Program-made: the position numbers and the translations under genes
DNA from: Isoetes taiwanensis
Taxonomy: Eukaryota; Streptophyta; Lycopodiopsida; Isoetales; Isoetaceae
Assembly: GCA_021234155.1 (NCBI GenBank)
Contig: JAJEKV010000022.1
Span: 10,418,837-10,482,836, forward strand
DNA length: 64,000 nucleotides
Direction: 5' to 3'
Shown: positions 1 through 9,437 of the stretch, one piece after another
Layout of the letters: every line of letters begins with the position of its first letter
Numbering within the stretch: position 1 is the first letter of the stretch
The notes under the pieces: generated by a model
What the model saw: only the letters and a program-made list of their open reading frames with translations
What the model was told of the DNA's origin: nothing
The model's database searches: none

Positions 1-700
1 CAGGTTCTAGAATGTTCTAGAACATTTTAGAAGGTTCTAGAATAAGGGTTCTTTATATTTCAATTTTTGGGAGATCAAAGGTGAATTTTTCAGAGCGTTT
101 CATAATTTTTGGAACATTCTAGAACTTTCTAGAGCATTGTAGAACTTCAATTAGCCAAAAACCAGAATGCTTATTCCCATCCGGATAGCTTCTTTATATC
201 TTGAAAAAAGAGGCTCTTTTTGCATCTATGCATGTGGGATATATGTGCAAACCGTAAATTCTAGAATAGGTTTTTCTAGAATAAGGTTCAAATTTCGTAA
301 CTTTTTTTTACCTTTTACAAAATTTTACAACTTTTTTTTATTGTTCTAGAAGGTTCTAGATTCTAGAACCTCCTGATTCTAGATTCTTCTAGAACATGCT
401 AGAAGGTTCTAGATTCTTCTAGAAGGTTCTAGAAGTTTCTAGGTTCTTCTAGAACATTCTAGAAGTTATAGGAAGCCCTTGAATTTTCCAGAACATTCTA
501 TAATTTTAGGAACATCCTAGAGCTTTCTAGAGCATTCTAGAACTCCAATCTAGAATTTTCTAGCCAAAAACCAGAATGCTTATTCCCATCTGGATGGCCT
601 CTTTATATACTGGAAAAGAGGCTCTTTTTTGCATCTATGCATGTGGGATATATGTGCAAACCCTAAATTCTAGAACCATCCTAGACATTCTAGAATTATT
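1..700. repeat. TTCTAGAA minisatellite array
   Basis: Dense, imperfect copies of TTCTAGAA and GTTCTAGAA occur throughout, often back to back as GTTCTAGAAGGTTCTAGA. Two longer direct copies also sit inside it: the stretch around 163-255 and that around 570-665 share a block containing 'ccagaatgcttattcccatc' and 'gcatctatgcatgtgggata', about 410 bp apart. No gene is visible. The unit is self-complementary and matches the nTTCnnGAAn spacing of heat-shock elements; that match is seen, any function is inference. Confidence 0.85.
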
Positions 701-756
701 AGGGTTCCAGATAACCTTAACAAGAAAAAAGCACACCTATGTTCCTGAATGGAAGC

Positions 757-833
757 GTGGAAAGTTGGTTAAGGGGTTCCCCCCAAACCCCCCTTGTGGG
801 GGTGAGGGGGTCAGGGATTCAATTCCCCCCTAA
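757..833 (+). repeat. tRNA-like SINE head (partial)
   Basis: A box-A-like AGTTGGTTAAGGGG is followed about 45 bp later by a box-B-like GGGATTCAATTCC, the layout of an internal RNA polymerase III promoter. A G/C-rich block separates them. No complete cloverleaf forms by eye, so this is more likely a tRNA-derived SINE head than a tRNA gene. Confidence 0.45.
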
Positions 834-925
834 TGCAAAAAACTTTTAGGTAAAATTTGGGAGATCCCCAAACAAATGAACGGTCGAGATGGGCCACCAG
901 AGGGCCGCCAAGAAGCTTCTAGAAG

Positions 926-1290
926 CCACCAGATCCGACGGACGAGATTGCAAGGGAGCAAACCGACGGCCAAGATCTGAGGGGGGTGAATATATTAGGA
1001 TGTATATAAATATATCTGCTCTATATATGTTCTTATGTTTGTCGCGCTTATCCGATCGTCCGTTTGAGATCCGACGGCTCACGTGGCTTTGGGACGTATC
1101 CTACGGCCCAGATGGCCTGGGAGTTTATATATAATTCGTATAGACGCGATCCTACGGTCAAGGTTGATTTGATCCTGATCGTTGGTCCGAGATCCTACGG
1201 CTCACGTTGCTTTGGGATACATCCTACGGTATATGTAATAGATCCTATGGCTGATGTTGCGTCCAAGATCCTACGGCTCAAGTTGAATGC
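926..1290. repeat. GATCC(T/G)ACGG motif cluster
   Basis: The decamer GATCCTACGG or GATCCGACGG, often followed by CTCACGT, recurs about ten times in 365 bp. Phrases such as 'gatccgacggctcacgt' resemble terminal or subterminal repeats of plant DNA transposons. No transposase is seen next to it and no inverted partner was found. Confidence 0.5.
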
Positions 1291-1329
1291 TCATCCCTTG
1301 GGAAAAGGCTTTTAATATTTTTTATGTTG

Positions 1330-1398
1330 TGTGGGGGATTCGAACCCTGGCCATTGGCCCCCAACCCCCCATTCTAACCACTAGACCAAGCATTAATT
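1330..1398 (-). repeat. tRNA-like SINE head on the minus strand
   Basis: Read on the minus strand, GGTCTAGTGGTTAGAA (box A-like) is followed by GGGTTCGAATCCCCC (box B-like). The anticodon-arm region is a G-rich run that does not fold well, so a functional tRNA is unlikely. A tRNA-derived SINE or tRNA pseudogene is the best reading. Confidence 0.5.
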
Positions 1399-1474
1399 TC
1401 ATGAACAATTTATGTTTCAAATATACTTAAGGGTAATATTTCCATTAAGATAAAATAGATAGACTATAACATTC

Positions 1475-2130
1475 TAGGTAGTCTAAGACGGTTCTAGAAT
1501 GTTCTAGAAGGCTCTAGAAAGTTCTAGAATCTTCTAAAAGTTCTAGAACATAAGAGAATCTAGGGGGGATCTAAGAAAATTCTTCCAGAAAGTTCCAAAT
1601 TGTTCTAATAAGTTTTAGAATGTTCTAGAATGTAGGGGAATCTACGGGAATGTAAGGAAATCTAGGGAAATACTTCCAGAAAGTTCTAGAATATATTGAA
1701 AGTCTTAGAATGTTCCAGAAAGTCTTAGAATGTTCTAAAAAGTTATAGAATGTAAAGGAATCCAGAAGAATTTAATAGAATGTAAGAAAATCTTATAAAA
1801 TGTAAGAGAATCTAGGAAAATATTTTCAAGCCTAAGGGAATCTGTTAAAATCTGGGGGATCTAAAGGAATCTTCATAAAATCTAAGGGAATCTAAAAAAA
1901 TGTTGATGAAATCTTAGAGTATCTAAATGAATCTTTATAGAATCTCTTTGAATCTGATGTAATGTAAGAGAACCTAGGGCAATATCATAAAATCTAAATG
2001 AACGTAAGGGGATCTTCATAGAATCTTGGAGAATCTAGGGAAATCTAATAGAATCTAGAGGGAATCTTATAAAATTTAGAGAAATGCTCACGAATCCTCT
2101 AAGAACCTTGGTAGAATCTTATAGAATCTA
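1475..2130. repeat. Mixed TTCTAGAA / GAATCTAGGG array
   Basis: The left part carries GTTCTAGAA units, and rightwards these grade into GAATCTAGGGGAATCTT-type units (for example 1830-2130). The gradual change links the palindromic array at 1-700 with the 10-bp-period array at 20930-21815 as one repeat family. No coding sequence is visible. Confidence 0.8.
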
Positions 2131-2509
2131 TGAAGAGATTCTTTTACAAGAACTTGCACATAGGAACATGCTAAAACTCGAACATGCACCGTAGGACGCA
2201 TTAAATTTTTTGTATATATATATATACATATAAAATATGTAGTCCAGGAGTATAAGTTTATATCGTGCAAAATCTTGTGGGGTCTTTCTTGCTCCCAAAG
2301 GTTTTTGCAACTTAATACTGTTGAAATAACACACTCAAGGGATAATTTTATGCAGTTTTCTTAGTTTTTTAGTTCAAAAAGTTCTAAAATAGTTCTAAAT
2401 TCTCTGACCTTGTAATGCAATCTTAGAGCATAAATTAGTCGAATCCCGTTGTTATTTTTACTTTTTTTTCTCTACACACATGCTAACTTCACTTTAGGCA
2501 GCTCAAAAA

Positions 2510-4000
2510 CTGCTACTAAAGGCAAAGGACCCCAAAATGTTACTGAGACACATGTGTTCAACGAGAAGGAAACTACGTAGTTTGTCCATAGGGGTGCGAG
2601 GAATAGCAACCCCTCAAAAGTTTTAAACTCACCCATTTTTGAGGCTTTGATGGATGATCAACCGCTTTGTTACCAAAGGCAGATAAAAAAGCTCACATCC
2701 AAGGTGTCTAGTGAATCAAGGAGGACTTGGGATGATTTCCCCTTACTTGAGAAATCACTGCCTGAGGAGCTATGTGTTCGATTGGACAACCTGTTGGAAA
2801 GAAAACAAGAATAGATGGATGTTTGGGGCAATGTCATACTTGCCCGGTGGGGAGTATTCAAAGTTGTGACGATTGGGATTCATGATGGTTGGGCATACGC
2901 ATGATGATATAGATGGATTCTTTGGAACTTTCTCCACCAAGCTCAAGAGAGAAAAACGTGACCACTCTCCCCCAACTAATGGATGTGTTTGAGAGCTGCA
3001 TTGACCCCAACCCAATGGCTTTGATGGATGAGGCTGCGGTTGATTGGAAATCATTTGTAGAAGGATACTTGCTAGATGGTAAGGACCAGTTGACAGGACA
3101 CACAAAGCCACTTCGGTTCAAGTTTTGGGTTAGGGATGGAATACCAATCATGCAATATAAGTGGAGACCCGGTGACAAGTTGTGGATGCCCCGCAAGGTA
3201 TCGAAGTTGTGGCAAAGGGTCTTTGCTTGGTGAAGTTCTCATTCCTAAAGAGCAGCCAAAACCACTACCTCCCTTCAAGAGCAGTCAAAGACTCTAGCCA
3301 ACCGGTGAAGGGCATCAAGGATTACATAACGCACTAGGATGATGTTGGAAATGGAAAGCACACCTCCACTCTTAAGAAAAATCAAATGGACTCCCCTAAT
3401 CAAGTCTTGGGAGAAAGTTGTGACATGCTTAGAAACCGAATGGGGATGTGGGAGGGAGCTAAGAGACGGGTTCTTGCCCGAGTCAAGATGGGAGGGTTCT
3501 CAAAGGTGCAAGCACGTCTAAGAATGCTCACTTGGGTCCCAACAAGGGTTCCAAGTGGTTTGTGGGAAGTAAGGCCTCAAAGCCGAAGTGGTTTGATCTT
3601 CCGAGTGGGATCCCTTTGAGGACATCAAGGAAGGATACTTTGTGCTAGTAAGGCCCGATGATGAGGACTGTCCAATATGGTTAGGGGTGGCACTCTCACG
3701 ATGTAACCACCACTATGCCTCGATGGAGAGGAGTTAAATCCCCGGATTCCAAATTCAATATTGGGAGCCCATTGGGAGACACAAGAAGGGCAACTTGAAG
3801 GAGCAATACACCGATTCTTTGGGAGAAGAAGTGGAGGGCAAATCATGCTTGACCCTCAAAGGAGGGAATTGGTGGAGTGTGTGGTATGGTCATATCCAAG
3901 TTCTCACATTGCAAAGGACAACACACACAAGATCCCAAGAAGGGAGATGGACAAGGCCATGAGCAACCTCCATGCTATATCATTGTATGAGGGTACATAA
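2510..4000 (+). pseudogene. DUF7869-like transposon-derived gene, broken
   Basis: The clearest block is the frame around 2870-3233, which contains MVGHTHDDIDGFF and then TLPQLMDVFESC and VDWKSFVEGYL. The GHTHxDID motif is characteristic of the DUF7869 family, found in many eukaryotic repeat-associated proteins and probably related to transposase-type nucleases (family knowledge). Upstream phrases (ending SYLPGGEYSK) and downstream phrases (YFVLVRPDDEDCPIWLGVALS, QYWEPIGR, GNWWSVWYG) continue the homology in different frames. At least three frame changes and several stops separate them, so the gene is dead. No inverted repeats or target-site duplication were recognised. Confidence 0.6.
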
Positions 4001-4009
4001 TATTGAGAA

Positions 4010-5083
4010 GTTTGAAAACTTTCTCAACTAGTGGTTTGTAAAATTTATGAGGAAAACAAGTAACCCAATTCTATGTGTGTCATGTGTAATTCTATTCAAG
4101 CAATCAATTCAGAAATTTCTTTTATGGTGTGTGAGTCCCATTTTCAGTCCGAGTCCCAAATTTCAAGATTTGTCCCACTTTAATTAAATACGACTTTCAA
4201 CCATCAATTGGAAAAGGGAGGCATCCAGAATGTACCAAATTAGTACCTACCAAATTTATTAGACGCTGATAATTGGGTCATGTACCTGAAGCTTCAGCTC
4301 TGCACTACGAACCATATTGAAGAAATAGGTAAATTACCTATTTCTTTGCAAACAGACAAAAAAAAGCAAGATAGACAAATACTTCTCTGTGGAGAAATGT
4401 GCAAAGGATTTTTCATGCTACTCTGAGATGATGGAATTGTGCTGAAAACTCTCAACATTGACAAGGAGCTTAACTATCTTCTCAACATCACTATATTGTG
4501 GATTGGTATTGTGCAAGCCCAAAGACATGATGAATACATCTCCGGAACAACAAAGAAGGCCATGTAATCCGCGAGGCTTCACTACTTCAACCACGTTTCC
4601 TCGGGTATAAATTTATCACGGCATCGTCGGTTGGAACTTCAACTAAGCGCATGATTTAGGTGGATGTATTACCATTTGTAATACCATATGATGCAAAAAC
4701 AATAATTTTTCATTCAAGCAGTTTGTTCAACTGTCTCCCAATGTCTTTTAAGGTCAATTAGGATGTTTAGCCAAAATGGTTTTGAAATAACAAATTTTTT
4801 GTCTTCTATAACAGCCAATATAAACGTTCTAAGGGATAAGATACAAAAGCGTCTAATTTTTTCATATGAGTTTGCCCCATAATAAATATTTGGCTTTCGT
4901 AGTGGTTCTTTTCCCCTCTAAAATGAGATAAAATGTCTGTTTTCATGAGCAGTTTTATAAATCTTTAGACACAAGATAGTAAAAGAGTCCTTTTTAGGGG
5001 TATTTTAGAATTTTGTAAATTTTTAGAAGGAATCTTTCAAACGCACTTCTTAAATAAGTGCGTTTCATTTTAAACCTTGTTTT
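4010..5083. other. AT-rich spacer, nothing recognised
   Basis: No convincing open frame, splice-bounded exon or repeat unit was found. It separates the DUF7869-like pseudogene from a tandem repeat. Confidence 0.5.
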
Positions 5084-5400
5084 TTGCCCCCAACTCCTAG
5101 ATTGTTGTGCTTATGACGTTTTTTGAGTCCCTGAATTGGTTTCTAAGCGTCAAAATGTCCTGAGAGCAATACTTCGCTCGTGCCATTTCTCTCACTAGGT
5201 TTTGTCTCCAGCTCCCAGATTATTGTGCTGACAACATTTTTGAGTTCTCAAATTGGATTCTAAACATCCAAACGTCCTTAGAGCAATGCTTCTCTCTTAC
5301 CCTTTCTCTCACTAGGATTTTGCCTTTAACTCCCAGATTGTTGTGCTAATGATGTTTTTGAGTCCCTAAATTGGATTCTAAGCAACACTATTCTCTTGTC
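5084..5400. repeat. Three-copy tandem repeat, unit about 120 bp
   Basis: The phrases 'agattgttgtgct', 'tttttgagtccct', 'aattggattctaa', 'agagcaatgctt' and 'tttctctcactagg' recur in the same order three times, with scattered substitutions. The third copy is truncated on its right side. It is non-coding. Confidence 0.8.
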
Positions 5401-5499
5401 CTAATTCCTATTTGGACCTTGCACCCTACCCCAAACAACCATGGCCACTTGTGTAACCCCCTACGCTGATCCCAGTTTGGATCCTTAGCCTACCATGGC

Positions 5500-7550
5500 C
5501 TTGCCTGATGCCTAGGAACACTGATAGCCCGATGCTCCCTCACATAGAAGTTCTCCTTGGAGGAGCAAGTGGGTGGGCCACCATGAAAATGGCCCAGAGC
5601 AGACGACAAGAACAAGGGAGAGGCCTCTTGCATGTGGAAGGAGGCATGGGCAAAGGCTCAATCAACAAGATCAGCTCGTGCGGGGGTTGATTGCCGCTCA
5701 GTCCCGATGACAAATCATGTGCCGATTGATGCCTTGAAGCAACTGGAGGCGAGAATTGAGGATAACAGGACCCGAATTGCAGGCCTGACAGAAAAGCTGC
5801 AGACCTCGGTATCCCGAATGTCAGAAGACAGTTGGCAGCAAAGAAGCAGTGGGTTGCAAAGCTGGAGAGAAGCTGAGGTGGCTGCCATCATGATGCGAGC
5901 CTTCCAGGATGCCTTTCAAGAAAGCCAACCATAGCTGAGAGCCCTCCAGAGTAGGGTCGAGATGAACCATGTTTTGGACACCCGCTTGCCAAACCTCGAG
6001 CACAACTCCGCTACTCGAGATCGCGAATTCTCCCTGTGCAAGATGGACAGGCACAACCGATACCTATGGGTGCATGTGCAGCACTACAGTGACATCCCTC
6101 TCTTTGTGGCAGCCTGCTACTTCCCACATGCCGAGAGCAACTTCTATCACACCCACATGGATGTGGATACGCTGGAACCTTATATCGATCTATATGATGA
6201 CGTCTAGCAACACATGCAGTTGGGTAGAGTCATGCTTGTTGAAGACTTCAATGTGCGCACTGGCATGGAATAGCCCATGAGATTTGATCCCTTGGCTGAC
6301 AATATATTGCAACTGCGCCCCTCAAAAGGAGCTTGGCTGAGAGTATCACATGACAATTAGGTCACACGATATGGTCAGCAGTTCGTGTTGTTGTGCAGTA
6401 TCTTTGATCTAGTAATCAGCAATAGACTGGTGCAATGGCCATCCTCTCAGAAACACACTTGCAGGCAGGAGAACCAGGGGTGTATCTAGTGTGATGGACT
6501 ATGTGTTAGAATAAGATATGCATATTGTTAAACATTTCCGAATGGAAACATATAGTATAGATGAGAAGGTGGACTCGGACCACCTACTCTACTTGCAACT
6601 AACTTGGTAACCTCCTATGTAGCAACCCCTCGCATGCCTCAGCTGCACTATGAACACGTAGAGGCTTACATGGGGATGCGCATAAATGACTTGGCAGACA
6701 TTTTGACATCGCCTACACTAGACCAACAGGCAGACATGCTTATTGATATCTCCGAGGCAGCGGCAACAAGCTTCTTTGGGGGAAGCTATTCCCTACAGAC
6801 CGCGGGAGCCACGACTGTCTCGCATAGCCATTGGTTTGATGCAAAGTGCGAGGAACACAAAGGCTGGCTCCACCAGGTCACGGACCTTGTTGTATGCCCA
6901 CATGCAGTCAGATTATATCGTCGTCTTCTTAAGGCTAAGAAGGCTAGGTATATTGCGGCCCATCGGTAGGAATTATTCTTCCTCCTAGAACATCATCCTA
7001 GGACCTTCTAATGAAGGGTGCTTAGAAAGCCAGTACATCCTATAGGGAACAACACGATTGAACAGTAGGGACAATACTTGCAACAGCTTTATGATCCTCG
7101 GGAAGCACAGGCGAAGGTACCCTCGCAGCACGGCCTAGCAATGGAAATCACAAAGGCAGATGTAGACTAGGGCTTACAGCGTCTAATCACTGGAAAAGTG
7201 CCAAACCTGCTCAAATTGCATTTGACAAGCCAACAATTCGACATCAGTATCACGGTCCACTAAGGATGCCCTCTATCTCCTAGATTGCTTGGACTGTACA
7301 TTGACGAGGTAGATAGCTTGCTGAAAATGGGGGCGACGGAGCTCACATTTTGCACCAGATGGTCAGGCAGCTTATGTATGTTGATGATTTGGACCTTCTT
7401 GCTTACACTCTGAAAGGCATGCAGTGCCATCTCGACGCTCTGGATTCATTTTTTCAGGCGACTGCAATGTGAGTCAACCTGGCCAAGACTAAGGTGGTCC
7501 TCATATCATCCTCACGTCAGCCATCGCTCTTCTCTTCATCACAGAGAGAG
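5500..7550 (+). mobile_element. Decayed non-LTR (LINE) retrotransposon
   Basis: Three pieces appear in the order expected for a LINE pol protein. An endonuclease-like piece at 5962-6270 holds the block LFVAACYFPHAE and then VEDFNVRTG, equivalent to the GDFN motif but with Glu for Gly. A linker piece at 6604-6969 reads on to LYRRLLKAKKARYIAAHR. A reverse transcriptase piece at 7250-7510 contains GCPLSPRLLGLYIDEV and then LMYVDDLDLLAY. Stops and frame changes interrupt all parts. It is followed by a G/A-rich run (7540-7575) and no clear poly-A tail or target-site duplication was found. Confidence 0.75.
7241..7510 (+). pseudogene. Reverse transcriptase palm fragment (YVDD)
   Basis: The catalytic motif YVDD is encoded at 7377-7388, preceded about 110 bp earlier by GCPLSPRLLGLYIDE (the motif before the palm in LINE enzymes) and followed by VNLAKTKVV. 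This order and spacing are typical of non-LTR reverse transcriptases. A frame change separates the first two blocks and an in-frame TGA lies before VNLAKTK, so it cannot make a working enzyme. Confidence 0.7.
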
Positions 7551-7559
7551 AGGGAGGAG

Positions 7560-8080
7560 GGAGGGGAGGGAGAGCTTAACATTATTTTGCAATATTTCCT
7601 TTTTCTTATCTTGATTTTTCTTTCTTTCTTCCATACACATTTAGAAGATCTTACTCCCGTGGCTTATAAGCCATCCTAGATTTAACCTAAGAGATTAAAA
7701 GAAACAATTACTAGCAAATAGACCATCGAACTATATGAGCAAGCTTACGATAGTTACTAGACCACCATCCTATCTATCCTTCTCATTTTGTACCTTTCCT
7801 CTACCTCTTAATGTATTTGAGGCCTTGTTTGGTCCCATCATATCATCACCATGCCTTTTGGATCTAATAGATTATGCATCAATATGTAGCATAATAACAG
7901 CGGGTTACTTTTTATTTTTTATACGCTTTTTCACATGGTTTTTCTATGATTTCGTTGTTGTATTCATTGAGGTGTACTAAATAGTATTTCTAGAGTGCAC
8001 CCTTTATGGGCCGTTAATTTTCGTTGGCTGAAACAATCCGAGGGTTGTTGTCTTTCTCTGCATGTTTGTGCATGAACATT
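7560..8080. other. Spacer, nothing recognised
   Basis: The stretch is AT-rich and contains one 81-codon frame at 7735-7980 with no recognisable features. No regulatory site or repeat can be supported. Confidence 0.4.
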
Positions 8081-8200
8081 GCGCATGTGTATGCATGTGC
8101 ATGTGCACGTGCATGTGCACGTGTGTGCATGTGCATGTGCATGTGTATTCTGCTTGTGCATGTGCATGTGCATGTGCATGCGCATGTGCATGTGTACTTG
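8080..8200. repeat. GCATGT / TGCATG simple repeat
   Basis: An imperfect (TGCATG)n tract in which the hexamer is interrupted by TGCACG variants. Open frames on both strands here (CMCMCM, HAHAHA) are products of the repeat, not genes. Confidence 0.9.
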
Positions 8201-8912
8201 CCCTCTTGGATTCTTGTTGCGGAGTGGATGTTTTGTGATGGAAGGTTATCACGAGATGGATTTTTGCTCACATTTACAAAGGTATTTGTTTTTTTTTGTT
8301 TCTTTAGTTAATATAATGGTATTTTTACAAGATATTGGTTTTCGATTCTACAATGCAATCTTTGCAAAACCCGCCTTTGTTTCCTTCACTTTTTGTCCGT
8401 TCTAAGATTTGTTGCGATTCTAAAAGAGTTTAGAGTTTTAGGCCCTCTCGCTTGCTTCCAACTTCTTGGATATTCGGCCTCTTGGATTATTCATAGTAAC
8501 CCGACCTTTAGCTTCAATCAACAAATGGATTCTTGTGCACACAAACAGTGGATTATTCCATGCCGCTTTACGAGTCGTCGGGAATCGGGTCAAAACAAAG
8601 GCCATATGGAGCATCCAAAATCATATGGATTGATAAACAATGGTTTCATTGTGAAAGAGAAATAGTCAGTGGCTGAAGTAACCACACGTGGAATGCTAAC
8701 TTGAGCAAGCTTGCTTCAAAACCTCTATCCTTGATCTCGCTTCACTTGGATCATTCACGTGAAACCTACTCCACATCACCAAAGCGGGCCGATTCTCTTC
8801 ACTTGTTAAACCAAAGCCAAAGCAACCCGTGAGAAAGTGTCACTAAGTTCTTTATGAACCTCACCAATTGTTACTTTGCAGAGTAACGTTGATGTTGTTG
8901 TCTTTCATGCAA

Positions 8913-9062
8913 TGGTTTGTGAATAAAACATTATTGTCAAGCATATCAATGTCTAAAGCTTTTATTTGATTCAATTTTATTTTGTTACTAAAGGTTTGTG
9001 AATAAAACATTATTGTAGAGCATATCGATTAATCAAAAGCTTTTATTGATTCAATTTTATTT
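8913..9062. repeat. Two-copy tandem duplication, unit about 80 bp
   Basis: The block beginning 'ggtttgtgaataaaacatta' and ending 'gattcaattttatt' occurs twice in succession with a few substitutions and small indels. Confidence 0.85.
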
Positions 9063-9130
9063 CACTAGTAAAATTCTATTTTCTAGATTAATATCAATCT
9101 AACCAATTTCTTTCCTTTACGTTCATGCAG

Positions 9131-9437
9131 ACTATAGAATCTCTCAATCCATCAATTCCACATGACATTTCTTCGATGCCTGAAGTCAACATGATGTTGA
9201 TCCAACATTACTGTACTAGAGAATCCAATAAATGAAGATCAAGTTCAATTAGTCCTGCCACCATCAGCGCAACCACCACTTGCGCATGGCGAAGACCCTA
9301 TTGATGTGTTGTTATTATGGTTGGTTGGTTGGTTGGGTTTACGTGCGCAAGTAAATAGGCTAACTGCCCTCTGCAGACTGTTTGATAGGCAAATCAACGA
9401 AGATGTATATCGTATCTTAAGCCGCTATCTATTTTGA
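9131..9437 (+). pseudogene. Frame-shifted exon-like segment, family unknown
   Basis: It follows an acceptor-like 'cgttcatgcag'. The first frame starts TIESLNPSIPHDISSMPEVN and runs about 34 codons. A second frame then reads about 79 codons to a TGA at 9435-9437 and includes NEDQVQLVLPPSAQPP, a Leu/Trp-rich stretch (LLLWLVGWLGL) and RAQVNRLTALCRLFDR. A single small indel near 9195-9205 would join them. The composition looks protein-like but no family was recognised. An upstream ORF at 8393-8665 could belong to the same locus, which is unproven. Confidence 0.35.

Noticed and set aside
1330-1398. A functional tRNA gene
   Set aside because: Boxes A and B are present but acceptor and anticodon stems do not pair, so a SINE head or tRNA pseudogene is more likely.
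1-2130. CRISPR-like array
   Set aside because: Units are contiguous, degenerate and palindromic without unique spacers, in a eukaryotic context.
7964-8405. Cys-Met and His-Ala-rich ORFs on both strands
   Set aside because: Shadows of the TGCATG simple repeat.
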